Origin: Locusta migratoria
Taxonomy: Eukaryota; Arthropoda; Insecta; Orthoptera; Acrididae
Assembly: GCA_026315105.1 (NCBI GenBank)
Contig: CM048744.1
Span: 905,429,094-905,493,093 of the forward strand
Length of the DNA stretch: 64,000 nucleotides
Reading direction: 5' to 3'
The notes under the pieces were generated by a model. That model had not been told where the DNA came from. It saw only the letters and a program-made list of their open reading frames with translations, and did not search any database. Numbering within the stretch: position 1 is the stretch's first letter; the number at the start of each line of letters is the position of its first letter. This document shows positions 31,771-43,139 of the stretch, one piece after another. The position numbers and the translations under genes were made by a program.

Positions 31771-34580
31771 AATTTTAGAAGTCACATCACTTTATGTTGT
31801 TTATTACACCGTATTAAAACCCTGTGACTGATACGTCTGTACGTCGACACATTTATCAAATAAAGTTATAGCTCGTGAGCCCCCAGACAAAATAAATATT
31901 TGTCGCAAATAGTTTTCACACCATGTGCCTGTCTTAAACACCGTTTATGTTCATGCCTATACGTCGACACGTGTTACAGTCACTTTAATTCAGTGCTATG
32001 CACACCTTGTTCCACCGGCTAAATATTCACTACACACAGTAGCACTCGATTCAACTTGGTGCAGTCTACGACGAGCAACCAACACCTGGCAATTGCCCCA
32101 CAAAAAATCTTCTAGTCTCCACCTGGAGATCCACACGCCGACCGTGCAGAGCGACGCCTCGCCCGGCCAGCTACACCACTCCGCTCCCGAATCCCCACTT
32201 GGGCCACGCTCGCGCGCGCCAGAAGCCCAACTGCCGGGTTTTTTCCCTACGTCATCAACTTCCGGTGAGCTGTTCTAAATGACTTGCCAACGTACAGCGC
32301 TCAGCCAATACATTTCTAAAACTTTACTTAAAATCAAAATAATTACACTACACATTAAACAAATTTCTTATTAGGTTTTTATATTGGTATAAACATCATT
32401 TGCACTATTTATTATAATCGTGCAATTTCTTATATCACAGATAAGTGACTTAACTGAATATTTCAAGATAAAATACACAAGATTAATTGAAAATAAAATG
32501 AGAAATAGTTAATATATTATTTTTATAAACAAAACATTGCCATGCTAGTTGTGTAACTCTCTTGTATTCATTGGTAATTTATTACTTTTCATTGTCAATT
32601 AAACATATTACGCCAGATGTGACTATATCAGTTAATGTATTGTTTATTTATCAACAGGCTATTTTGTAATGAGGACCTTAAAGGTTCCTAACTGCATCGT
32701 ATTACTTCAAATGCAAGTAGTATTAGAATATTTTATTTCACGCTGTGCACTGCACTGCGCCTGGCACTCGCCATTGTCCCTCTCTCTTCACCGGATACGA
32801 GCCTGGAAAATCCTAAGCTGGAACAAGCCACCAACGTCGGCCTGCTCGCTGGCCTTCCGTCAGCTACAAGCACACAGCAAATCTCAACGTGGAGAATTTC
32901 TGCCTATGGCCTAACTATAAATGTTGTCACCCAACTGCGTACATACATTGCTACCATAATTATTAAGATTACAATTGTGTAACATTTGGTGCATTGGCAT
33001 GGTCAATGTTTGCAGTGAACTTCAAACTGTTTAATTACAAATGCTATTAATTACCAATATTTCTAATGGGTGGTAATTTCACACCCGTGTGCTTCTTTCT
33101 TCTGATATCAAGATGATTTCAATGCGTTCTTCATGTGTTAAGGACATTTTGTAATCTGTAAATAAGGAAACAATGATTACAACGTTAGCATGAGTAAATG
33201 TTACCTAACATTTAAACACATGTAACATATCAGGCATGGGACAGTCACTTTGCACCGTTTCAACTCCATTTTATGAGTTCTCAGTAATACACAGGCTGCA
33301 GAGCGTTTCACTGCTCCCGTAAGTAACTGGCTATAACTCGAGAATGAATAAAGCTGTGTTTAAAATAAGAACGCCATTGTTTTTCTGGTGAAATTCTCTA
33401 TCTCTCTGATATGTCACATGGCCAACTTCTTGTTGTGACCTCGTCGCCTTTTGTTGTTTACTCGTCCCGATCTGTTTGTCAGGGTCATTTGGTAAGGGTC
33501 ATTTGACATCTAAATCATTGATATAGTCAGTATTACAAGATATTTATTGACTGAAAGTTACAGTACTCATCTTTGTAATATAGGTCTGTTTCTTCTCTCT
33601 TCTCGCTTCTTACGGCGGCGTCCGTATGATCCTAGCTGCTCTGTGACCTAGTTACTGCGAAGTTCGTAGCTGCGTTCTAACTTAGTACTGTTCTAGTTCT
33701 GTCTTCGTAGCTGCCTAGTAACTGTCGTATTCCCGAATAGTAACTTCCTTCTTCCTGAATAGTAACTGACAGGCGTCCAGATGTATGTCGGCATAGATAT
33801 TGACGTGTCCTACATAGGAAAGAAGGAAGAGGTAGCAAGGTCAGTCTGCATATCCCGAGCGGAGAGGAGTCATTGAAGAGAAACAGTACAGGCATCTTTT
33901 CCCCACTTTCCGACAGTTAACAACTTCCTATTGGCCGCTGCTTGGTTCAACCAATCTAAATTGTGGCTTGCCCTCTCTCTGAGTCCTCTAGCGAACCACG
34001 TTTCAGCCCTTCCTTTCTGCCATTCTCCGGGTGGGGAGGTGGCTTGTTTGTGCACTAACAAAATCCATACTTGGTAGCAACATTGTTCAGCTGAAAGTAA
34101 AACGTCACGACGCTACCCAATATGGGCAACAACAACAATGTTGTACGTCAGTTGGCCACGCCTTAGGCTCCGCCTTAGGCCACTGCTCATGGGAGCTGCT
34201 AACTTGCAGTTTTTCTTCTTTACCCTCTCACTCTAGCCTCGTGAAACCACTGACATTGCTGTTCCCAAGTGACTGGTATCAACTTTGCTACGTACATTAA
34301 AACATGCCTGTTGACCACCAAGTACTAATGTAACGTCTTATAACAGCGTCTAGACGCTATATGAAGTTACGCCCATCTTCCACCCTGTGACGGTGGCTGA
34401 GGGCATCAGCAGTTCGCTTGGAGATTTCTTTAGTTTTAGCCTGTAATCTGCAATGGTCTCTAATTCTCAGCCTGGAGTGAGTCTCTGTGACTCACAGAGC
34501 CTCTCAACAATTCCAACAGTAAAATCAATATATGACAATATAGCCGCTTGTAGAGGGTGCGCAGCTTCGGTTAATCCCTG
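31771..34580. other. Unassigned intronic DNA
   Basis: No coding frame with a recognised domain. A GC-rich patch lies at 32100-32270, and AT-rich DNA fills 32280-33200. Two near-identical 11-bp pieces, AGGGTCATTTG, lie at about 33481 and 33496. Short open frames (such as minus 34061-33870) look like chance. This stretch could hold old repeats I do not recognise. Confidence 0.4.
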
Positions 34581-34586
34581 CAGGAT

Positions 34587-34686
34587 GTGCAGCGCCTTCT
34601 TGCTATTGGCTTTCGGTCGATCGGTGCCTTCTGTACGATCGTTCTCATAGGTGTGGAGTGTGGCGCTGACTTTACGCCACCACATC

Positions 34687-34690
<4 letters not shown>
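34587..34690 (+). repeat. Dispersed repeat, copy 1
   Basis: Shares ordered blocks with 39329-39432 in the same orientation, such as TGCTATTGGCTTTCGGTCGA and ACGATCGTT, over about 100 bp. A poly-C run (34690-34714) follows. Function unknown; possibly retroelement-linked, since the second copy adjoins a Gypsy fragment. Confidence 0.6.
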
Positions 34691-34717
<27 letters not shown>

Positions 34718-35039
34718 GCGCCGAACCGTTGTCGTGTACGGATCTCGACAACGGGAGAGGAGGCAGGCTCGTGGACGTACTGATGGACTGGAGACTGTAG
34801 CTTCAGAGGACGGTAGACTACCGACAGGGCCCCGCCATCAGACCTGAGCTCGCAAGGGAACGTCCTCTGGATAAACCGCCGAAGGGCCCACGCCCACGTC
34901 CTGTAGTCCCGGTTAAAGCACTAGAAATACCGAGCTGAACAATCCACCATTTTGAATCCCAATCAGACGACAGTGTTATATGCTTTGTGTGATGTAGCGA
35001 AGCGTTATCAGCGAATATTTTCTTGTTTCACTGTGTGAA

Positions 35040-35228
35040 ATGGTTGGTTGTGCCGCTCCGAACTGTTCAAACAACAGCAGACACGGTCGCTATAAGTTTT
35101 ATCGGTGCCCTTCAAACATAGATCGACTTAAAAGGTGGCTTGTAAATACCAAACGCAAAGTGTGGACTCCAAAATTAAGCAACTGTTTGTGTAACGTTAA
35201 GAACAAAACCTTTTTTTATTGGTTTTAG
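35040..35228 (+). pseudogene. THAP zinc-finger exon relic
   Basis: The frame opens with MVGCAAPNCSNNSRHGRYKF and continues YRCPSNIDRLKRWLVNTKR, then KVWTPKLSNCLCN. This is the N-terminal half of a THAP domain (C-x4-C, then Phe/Tyr-x-Phe/Pro and a Trp), a DNA-binding fold found in host regulators and in P-element-type transposases. The second Cys-x2-His half is missing here, and GTAACG after CL could be a splice donor. A THAP-like Cys/His half lies at 2811 but too far away to be linked safely. It could be an exon of another gene nested in the intron, or a transposon relic. Confidence 0.5.
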
Positions 35229-35239
35229 AAACATTTATG

Positions 35240-36040
35240 CTCACGGGGAGGTAGTGATGAAAATGTAGGCCAATACATGTAATAAATGGTTTAATTTCGC
35301 TACAGATTATTAACATGATACGACGTACAGTGTGTTTAGAATAAGCCATTTCTCTTGGTTTTATATACACCAACTAAGAAGTTATTCTAAGGGCTGTTAA
35401 TTGTAATTTTAAGTGATCCATGAATGCAGATGACTTTGCCCAGCTAGTGGTTTTTTAATTATATTATTTTGCATTAGTTCGGTGTTTAATTTAAATGTGA
35501 CTCTCGACACGGAAATATGTTGGCCTAAGTCATGCTGTGAACAGGATGTCTAACAACAAAGAATGCGAACAGGAAAGAAGTCGTACATGAGACATTACAT
35601 TCAAAATTAGCATGCAACATTCACTTTATGTCAAAGTGCATGCTACAAGAGAATCTTTATATAGTTGTTATCTAACAAAACCAGACATGTAAAGTTATTA
35701 AACACACTTTGACTTAAAATCTTCTCTGAAATATGGTGTGTGAAAATATGCGAGGTATTGGTGGGAGGGGGGGGGGGGGTGGAATACAGGAAGTACGATA
35801 TCGCAGTTTAACATGATTCCGTAACTGTTTTCGAATGCAACTCTTAGTACCGTAAAGGTATGTGGACAACCATTTATAATCCAGAAAATACGATAATTGT
35901 AAAGTATTTACGCCGCATGTGGCAAATTTACACCGAATGTGGCAAATGTTTAGAACGGCATCATATGCCTTACTTTGGAATATAAGTGAATGTGTCATAC
36001 CTCTAAATATAAATCTAATCACTAACTTAAGGTTGCTTGC
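35240..36040. other. AT-rich intronic DNA
   Basis: No domain. A G-run lies at 35761-35780. Nothing else to report. Confidence 0.4.
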
Positions 36041-36049
36041 CTCTTACAG

Positions 36050-36370
36050 ACAAATGTAAAAAAGGTAAAGCAGTCATCAGTCCGAAGATTGGTTTGAACA
36101 CCACAGTGCTTTACTAGGCATGATCCTGTTTGGAGGTGGTATGCCGTTGCCTTCCTCCGACCTTCGAACTGACTTACCCAGTCATAGGGGGACCTACAGT
36201 TTAACGTGGGTTCCGAACCACGGTGCTACTCGGTATTTTTCACATGAGCGAGACTGCCAGAGATGTAAGATGTGGAAAGTTACAGATAAAAATCCCAGTA
36301 CCTGGCGGGGATCGAACTCGCGACCTTTGGATTTATAGTCTGGCACTCTACCACTGTGCAACCGAGGCGC
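36050..36370 (-). mobile_element. tRNA-derived SINE of a second family
   Basis: The tRNA-like head is at the high-coordinate end (minus): GGTTGCACAGTGGTAGAGTG with a B box GAGTTCGATCCC near 36310. The body reads on the plus strand as TTGGTTTGAACACCACAGTG and GTATGCCGTTGCCTTCCTCC. That body is a block I recognise from insect SINEs. No clear target duplication. Confidence 0.65.
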
Positions 36371-36685
36371 ACCACAGTCAACTCTAAGGAAATAAATTTA
36401 CTATGCTGTAATATTTTCTGTTTTAGGAAAGTAAATTTAATAGCCGTCAGAGAATATTAAAATGCGTAAGTGTTCCGTAGTCTTTAAATGAGCGCCTTCA
36501 GCGTGGGATTCAAAATGGCGGATTGTTCTGCTTGTACCATACAGTGCTCTAGCCCCGGTGATGACGTAGACGGTGACGTCGGTGGCGACGTCGGCATCGG
36601 ATGCTGCGTGGCGTCTTGCTCGATGTCCAGGAGAGGCGGAGGCGGCGAGGGGCACTGCCTCCATGACGTCGGGCCATGGTGCCGA

Positions 36686-36855
36686 CGTCACGGTCTGCAC
36701 GGCCACTACGGTCGGGGGATCCAATCCCCCCTCGGGCATGGATATTTGTGCCGTCCTAGTTAGTAAGTAGTTCATAAGTAGTTTGTAGGTTTAGGGACTG
36801 ATGACCCCGTAGTTAAGTCCCATAGACTTTACAAACATTTGAACATTTTTTTGAA
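36686..36855 (+). mobile_element. tRNA-derived SINE (family A), 5'-truncated
   Basis: Starts within the head (CGTCACGGTCTGCACGGCC), then GGGGGATCCAATCCCC where the complete copy has a B box, and ends GACTGATGACCCCGTAG with a T-rich tail. Exact 11-bp duplications CATGGTGCCGA sit at 36675-36685 and 36856-36866. Confidence 0.9.
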
Positions 36856-36990
36856 CATGGTGCCGAGTAGATCTGCTGCGATGGCGGCCGCGCGGTCTGC
36901 GTGTGGCGTTAATTTGCCGAGAGAAACACAGAAGGATCACTGGGTACATGACAAGGGCGAATTTGGTTGCGCTGCCCGCGAATCATACCA

Positions 36991-37612
36991 TGTTGTTGTT
37001 GTTGTTGTTGTTGTTGTGGTCATCAGTCCGGAGACTGGTTTGATGCAGCTCTCCACAATACCCTATCCTGAGCAAGCCTCTTCATCCCCACATAAGAGCG
37101 ACAACCTACATCTGTCTGAATATGCTTCCTGTATCCATCCCTTGGTCTTACCCTGCGATTTTTTCCCTATACACTTCCCTCCAACGCTAAATTCACAATT
37201 CCTTGATGTCTAAGAATGTGTCCTACCAATCTATCCCTTCTTTTAGTCAAGGTATGCCAGAAATTCCTTTTCTCCCCAATTCTGTTCAGTACCTCCTCAT
37301 CAGTTACGCGATCCACCCACCTAATCTTCAGCATTCTTCTGTAGCACCATATTTCAAAAGCCCCAAACCTCTCCTGTCCGCACTGTTTATTGTTCATGTC
37401 TCACTCCCATACAAGGCAACACTCCATACAAATGCCTTCAGAAAGGACTTCCTTAGGTTTAAATCAATATTCGATGTTAACAAATTTCTCTTTTTCAAGA
37501 ACGCTTTACTACCCATTGCCATTCTGCAGTTTATATCCTCTGTACTGCGACCATCATTTGTTATTTTACTGCCCAAGTAACAAAACTCATCTACCTCCTT
37601 TATTGCTTCCAT
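36991..37612 (-). mobile_element. RTE-like LINE 3' fragment with AAC tail
   Basis: The tail is (GTT)n on the + strand at 36991-37018. Coding readings include DEFCYLGSKITNDGRSTEDI and MWCYRRMLKIRWVDRVTDEE-like, the C-terminal part of the RTE ORF. 5' truncation at about 37612. A stop and a frameshift lie near 37394. Confidence 0.8.
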
Positions 37613-37925
37613 TGGGACCTGAAATTTCAAACAACTGCACCGCAACGTCGCATGATCTCACCCCGCTCCCAACCCTTTCAGACCGCCAAAAAACTCTGAA
37701 AAAGACTGGGTTATGCGTAGCGAAGCGACACTCGCGTTCCGGCGGCTGCTGTTACTCCGGGCGACGCGGTGGGTGGAGCAGGTGAAGCAGGGTGCGGTGG
37801 CGGCGGCCGTGTAGAAGTTCGGCCAGCGACGAGCCTTCTCGTGGATGCGAGCGGTAGGAGGCGAGGAACAGTTGCAGTGCTGCCTCCCGTGAGTGCTCCG
37901 AACCAAGTTTGGACATTTGCTGTTT

Positions 37926-38053
37926 AATATTCACAGAATATATGACATCAACTGCGATTGGGCAAAGCTGAAAATGTGTACCCAGCCGGGATTCGAACCC
38001 GGGTCTCCTGCTTTCTAGGCAGTTGCGCTGACCCCTACACCACTGGGGACACA
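37926..38053 (-). repeat. tRNA-like repeat, copy 1
   Basis: Reverse-strand tRNA-like stretch with GTGTAGGGGTCAGCGCAACT and the B box GGGTTCGAATCCCGGC. It is followed on the plus strand's low-coordinate side by TAATATTCACAGAATATATG. Its near-identical partner is at 38350-38487. Because both copies carry the same flank I treat them as a SINE or segmental copy, not tRNA genes. Confidence 0.6.
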
Positions 38054-38257
38054 GTAATCACCGCACCTGCAAGGACAACCTAAGCACGCCTCCCGTCAGA
38101 TTCAAATTCTATTCAGTACCTCCTCATCAGTTACGCCACACAGTACGTCACAGTACTCAAACTCGTAGTTATGAAACTAATTCCCGTAAGAGTAAAGGCT
38201 TCAAACTTGCCCACCCCTCCGCACTAACGATAGGATCATTGCCCGTCACCGGCATAT

Positions 38258-38262
<5 letters not shown>

Positions 38263-38304
<42 letters not shown>
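38263..38304. repeat. (TG)n microsatellite
   Basis: About 42 bp of alternating TG between the two tRNA-like repeats. Confidence 0.95.
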
Positions 38305-38306
<2 letters not shown>

Positions 38307-38349
38307 CGTCTGTTCCGAAAGAACAGACGTCACTTGTGCTTCTGCAGTT

Positions 38350-38487
38350 GTTATTATTTAATATTCACAGAATATATGACATCATCTGCGATTGGGCAAA
38401 GCTGAAAAATGTGTGCCCAGCGGGGATTCTAACCCGGGTCTCCTGCTTTCTAGGCAGTTGCGCTGACCCCTACACCACTGGGGACGC
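38350..38487 (-). repeat. tRNA-like repeat, copy 2
   Basis: Direct copy of 37926-38053 with few changes; the B box has become GGGTTAGAATCCC. Its edge meets the Gypsy integrase fragment at about 38490. Confidence 0.6.
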
Positions 38488-38494
38488 CGTTTAA

Positions 38495-39310
38495 GTGCGG
38501 GTGAAACGGTACTCTGGTTAGATGCTTAATTCCATTGCGTTCACAAACGGAGCGATATTCTTGTGCTGTGAACTGAGGGCCGTTGTCAGGAACAATCAGT
38601 TCAGGGAGACCATCCAGACAAAAAATTGAAGACAACGCCATAATCGTGTTACTAGAACTTGTAGAAGACACTGTCACTGCAAACGGGTAACCACTAAAAG
38701 CACCAACCACAATAGTTAATATGCACTCGTTGCCAAGGTTAATCTGCTTTGGCCACGCAAAACATTTCTGAGGTGAGGCGGACTGATTGGTAGGGCGCAT
38801 TGAACACTGTGACGTCATCTTTACTATTTGGGCGTCTATACCCTGCCAAGTACAGTGTCGTCGTAACAACTGCTTAGTGCGAACCATTTCCCAATGTTCT
38901 TGGTGCAGTAAGTTGAATATTTCGTTCTGCAAAGGTCGCGAAACAAACACACGCAATTGTCCATTGCCATTTGAAACTAGGATCAAACCTTTATTAACTG
39001 TAAGTTAATTCCTCCTAGCTAAATAGCGACGCACCAGTGAATTTTGAACGTCACGTTGTGAACGAGGGCATTCTGTACGACTGTAGTACAGCAAAATTCG
39101 TAAATCAGGCTCCGTTTATGTGGCCCGAGCGATTTTCCTATAGTCCAATGGGAAGGATTGCAACAAAATATCTTCCTGTGCATCTATCTGACAACAAGAC
39201 ATCTCAGAAGCATCAAAGTCTTTATCATGGCCAAGCGGAAGACGGGAATGTGCATCGGCATTTCCATGGCGAGTTGTGGGTGTGTACAAAATTTGAAACT
39301 GTGGCGCGAA
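38495..39310 (-). pseudogene. Second Ty3/Gypsy fragment: end of RNase H and integrase
   Basis: The minus-strand reading includes RHGNADAHSRLPLGHDKDFD (end of RNase H), then PLQNEIFNLLHQEHWEMVRT and TSQCSMRPTNQS (H2C2 finger with Cys changes). The integrase core reads VVGAFSGYPFAVTVSSTS (the first Asp of the usual V-D-x-F is Gly) and ELIVPDNGPQFTAQEY (second Asp present). The third acidic residue is lost past 38495. It is a different, more K02A2.6-like lineage than the element at 7400-13795. No LTRs were found. Confidence 0.8.
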
Positions 39311-39328
39311 ACTTCGGTTACTCCTTTC

Positions 39329-39432
39329 AGGATGCGCGGCGCCATTTTGCTATTGGCTTTCGGTCGATCAGTGCCTTCCTTCTCCACGATCGTTTTCATA
39401 CGTCTGGTGTGTGGCACTGACTTAACGCCACA
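39329..39432 (+). repeat. Dispersed repeat, copy 2
   Basis: Matches 34587-34690 over about 100 bp. It lies directly beside the Gypsy fragment, which suggests it could be part of that element's family. Confidence 0.55.
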
Positions 39433-39439
39433 ACACTTC

Positions 39440-39837
39440 CTATTTGCAATTTTGGAGTTGAATCCAAGATGGTGATTTTCAAGATGACCGCCATGTTGGT
39501 GGTGTAGCCTATACGTTTCCCCCCTCCTGTTCCTCTCGTGTAGGGACTATGTTTTCTTGTTTGCTACTCCATTTGGATTTTATTAGGGTGTTTCCGTACT
39601 TTTGGACCACTGGAGCCCATCCAGATTACTCGTTTGCTCATTGATGAATTACCCCAACTAGGATGCCATGTAAAAACAGTGGATGAAAATAGGGATGGTA
39701 AGCTAATTTATTGAGGTGTTTATTACCAACATTTTCAATAACCCATATAGTATGAGTTGCTGGACTCAGACGTTTCAGTAGGTTATCTGTTTGTTGCTTC
39801 CAATTCAATTTCTCATCAACATTTTACGTGGCGTCAC
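39440..39837. other. Intronic DNA, unassigned
   Basis: Nothing recognised apart from AT-rich and C-rich patches. The last part may be decayed LINE sequence leading into the CR1-like fragment. Confidence 0.35.
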
Positions 39838-40860
39838 ACTGCAGACTGCTAACGAAGATACGAGCATATGGAATAGGTTCACAGATTTGTGTTGACTGGA
39901 AGACTTCCTAAGTAATAAAACGCAGCTCGTTGCTCTCGACGGCGAGTGTTCACCAGAGACGAGTGTATCGTCATGCGTGCCCCAGGGGATTGTGATAGGT
40001 CCGCTAATATATATATACGATCTGATGGACAGAGTAACTTGTAATTTGCGGCTGTTTGATGATGATGCTGTGATGTATGGGAGTGTGTCGTCTTTAATTG
40101 ACTGTAATAACATACAGGATGACTTGGACTAAATTTCTAGTTGGTGCGAAGAATAGCAGCTAGCTCTCAATGTAGAAAAATGTAAGGTGATGCGCATGAG
40201 TAGGAAAAACAATCCCATAATGTTCGAATACAGCATTAGTAGTGATCTTCTTGATGCAGTCAGCTTATTCAAATATCTATTGCAGAGTGATATGAAATGG
40301 AACGAACATGTAAGGACAGTTGTGAGAAAGGCGGACAGCCTACCACGTTTTATTGGGAGAATTTTAGGAAGACATACTTCATCTGTAAAGGAGACCGCGT
40401 ATAAAACGCTTGTACGACCATGTCTTGAGTACTGCTCAAGTGTTTGGGATCCGCAGCAGATTAGTTTAATGGAATAAATAGAAGCAGTTCAGAGGCAAGC
40501 AGGTAGATTCATTACTGGCGGGTTCGACCAATGCGCCAGTGTCATGGAAATGCTCCAGGAACTCAAATGGGCACCGCTGGAGGAAAGATAACGTTCTTTA
40601 CAAAAAATTCTGTTGAGGAAATTTAGAGGGCCGGAATTTGAAGTTGAGCGTAGAACTAACTTCTTGCTGCATACTTACTTTTCGCGTAATGCTCACAAAG
40701 ATAAGAAGCATATAAGCATTCATATTTTCCTCTTTCTATTTGGGAGAGGCATAGGAAAAGAAATGCCTATCAGTGGTACAGTGTACCCTCCGCCACGCAC
40801 CTTACGGTGGATTGCGGAGTATGTAGATGTTGATGTATATGTAGAATGCCCACACCTAAA
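39838..40860 (+). mobile_element. CR1-like LINE 3' fragment
   Basis: The frame pieces follow RT to the end of ORF2: VPQGIVIGPLIY-like (about 39980), LRLFDDDAVMYGSV (the ADD box is now DDD), then LNVEKCKVMRMSRKNNP, WNEHVRTVVRKADSLPRFIG, ILGRHTSSVKETAYKTLVRP and CLEYCSSVWDP. The 3' end shows CCTCCGCCACGCACC and GATGTTGATGTATATGT repeats. It is clearly related to the element at 59055-62760. Several stops. No target duplication seen. Confidence 0.8.
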
Positions 40861-40867
40861 CACTTCC

Positions 40868-41340
40868 AGACTATGTTTATTAATTTTGTAATGTCATTTG
40901 CGATGTAGAACTGTATATACTGTGTTTTATCGAAATTTAATAAGAGCCCATTTGGAGAGAACCACTTAATTATTTTCAATTTCATGAGTTAATTCTTGTT
41001 TGTCAGGTGTGATTACTATACTTCTGTAATCATCAAAAACAACTAGCTTTGTATAGTGATGAATACAGAAAGACAAATCATTAATATATCAAGAACAATA
41101 AAGGGCCCAAGATGGAACCCTGTAGTTTCCCATTCTTGATAGTTCCTGAGTTTGAGGAATTAGCTGATTTTGTTTAGTTTACCTGAACCACTTATCTCAA
41201 CTTTCTGCACACTTCCAGTTATGTATGAATTGAATCACTTGTGCACTGCCCCGGTAAAGCCACAATGCTTAAGATTATCTAGAAGAATTGCATAATCAAA
41301 AGCCTTTGAGAGATCACAAAAAATTCCAATGGGTGATGTC
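40868..41340 (-). mobile_element. L2-like LINE relic, reverse transcriptase
   Basis: Minus-strand readings: DLSKAFDYAILLDNLKHCGF (first catalytic Asp), then SGSGKLN, and after a frame change IKWFSPNGLLLNFDKTQYIQ. The spot where the RT Asp pair belongs is degraded (VVFDD). Same family as 17770-18930 and 55965-56370 judging by shared words such as SIVITPDK. Adjacent to the CR1 fragment in the opposite orientation. Confidence 0.65.
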
Positions 41341-41394
41341 CGATTATTTACAGAAAATCAGTCGTACCAAATACGTTGTTTTAAATAATTATTA

Positions 41395-41650
41395 TTCTTA
41401 ATTTCCAACCAGCAGTCGCGAATGGTTTTTGTTCCATTTACTTGTTTCAATCCTTTTGGATCGTCTTCAGAAACTAATAGTTTCATCTCCAACCTATTGT
41501 GTCTTTCCTGTGTTGTCACGATATAAACAAGAAGGGCTACAGATGCAGCTGCAAAAATGTGAAGATGATTCGAAAGGACTGAAACATGTAAGTGGAAGGA
41601 AAGCAATTTGCAACTGTTGGCTGGCAATAAAAGATAGTAAATCGTTTAAA
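41395..41650. repeat. Foldback repeat with coding-like arms
   Basis: The minus frame at 41507-41400 reads EDDPKGLKQVNGTKTIRDCW, and the plus frame at 41555-41625 reads EDDSKGLKHVSGRKAICNCW. The two arms are thus inverted copies of one sequence, meeting near 41515. No known domain. Confidence 0.6.
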
Positions 41651-41814
41651 TATTATTACAATTTCTGGCTCATTTTGTTCAATTATGTGAACTATAGTAA
41701 AAATACACTGTTAATGAAAAAATATCTACAGTTAGATTTTTCAGCACTCACTATAACTGGGAACATTGACCAATGGTCTAACATATACAGTCACAACACT
41801 CATTGCTGATTAAT

Positions 41815-42030
41815 TGATTGATTAGTTTGATGGGACAGGGGGACAAAACAGTTAAGGTCATCAGTCTCCCAGTGTGAGGGAAAGGAGGGAGGATAGGAAA
41901 GGTGGGGAAGGAAAGGAAATGCAGTTCAGAGAGGAATAATGGAAGAAAGACTGCATAAGCTTGGGGCCCCATGCTCGCCACACATGTACTAACGAAAGAA
42001 CTGTGAGGCCCCTGGGCGACACTCACCTTT
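41815..42030. repeat. Interspersed repeat-like segment
   Basis: Contains TTGATTGATTAGTTTGATGG, GGTCATCAGTCTCCC and a purine-rich tract, features of a dispersed repeat I recall from orthopteran DNA. No coding content and no fixed ends. Confidence 0.35.
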
Positions 42031-42279
42031 TTGATACTTGATACTGACCAACAGTTTGATTGAAGCTAGAGATCTTAGAAGTGGATAAGCCGCCATCACA
42101 GTAATTTTTGTTTTACATTAGATTGCTATGTAAATAATTAAATAGTTACTATATCTTCTGTGTTATAAAGAATTAGTAAAATTTCAGGAGGCATGTATAC
42201 CCATGAAACAAATGTCAAAACAGCTGAGTCTCATTGATTCAGTGGTGTAATCAACGACTATTTCATGATGAAATACTTG

Positions 42280-43040
42280 TATAGGTGCTGCTTTCTTTGC
42301 TGAAAGTAAGATGTATAAATTTCATACTTTTCTTGAGGACATGTAGCTCTACTGTATGAATATGTGATGATGGAATCTTCTTGGGTCAAATATTCGGAAG
42401 TATTCCCATTCGGATCTCTGGTTGGGGACTACTCAGGCGATGTCGTCATCAAAACAGATAAAACAGACATTCTAAGATCGGAGCATGGAATGTTCTATTC
42501 CATAATCGGGTAGGTGTGTTAGAAAATTTGGAAAGGGAAATGGGTAGTTTAAGGTTAGACATGGTGGAAATAGTGAAATTCGGTGTCAGGGTGAACAGGA
42601 TTTCAGGTCAGGTGAATACAGGGTTATAAATACAAAATCAGTACTTGGTAACACAGGAGTCGGTCTGATAATGAATAATAAAATAGGAAAGTTCGTTATT
42701 ATAAATATCATAGTGAACGCATTATCATAGCAAAAAATAGACACGAAGCCAACACTGACCACAGTAGTACAACTTTATATGCCAACTAGCTCTGCTGATT
42801 ATAAACAGATCGAAGAAATGTATGAGGTGATAAAAGAAATTATTCAGGCAGTTAAGTGATACGAAAACTTCATTGTGATGGGGTCTGGTACTCGGTAATA
42901 GGAAAGGAAAGGGAGGAAAATATCCTAGGTGAATATGGACTGGGAAAAAGTATGAAAGAGGAGATTGCCTGGCAGAACATTGTTGAGAGCACAATGTAAT
43001 CATCAGACATACTTGGTTTAAATGTCATGAAAGAAGGCTG
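42280..43040 (+). mobile_element. RTE-like LINE fragment, 5' region
   Basis: Follows the start of the RTE element: GGACATGTAGCTCTACTGTA (5' untranslated part), then endonuclease pieces VGLIMNNKI-like and TTVVQLYMPTSSADY-like. It ends around 43036 in GLNVMKEGCISE-like sequence. Its 3' part is missing, and piggyBac sequence begins right after. Highly decayed. Confidence 0.7.
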
Positions 43041-43139
43041 TATATCTGAATGAGCCGACGAGACCGAGGCTGATTTGACACTTCCCCCGATTTCTAGTTG
43101 ATTTTGGTCCATTATCCTCTTCCTTTGCCTGACATTCTT

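Noticed and set aside
36300..36370. tRNA gene on the minus strand
   Set aside because: It is the head of a SINE, with the family's body attached, and its arms do not fold as a normal tRNA.
36437..36775. Overlapping open frames on both strands
   Set aside because: They cover GC-rich DNA and a SINE. The apparent proteins have no domain.
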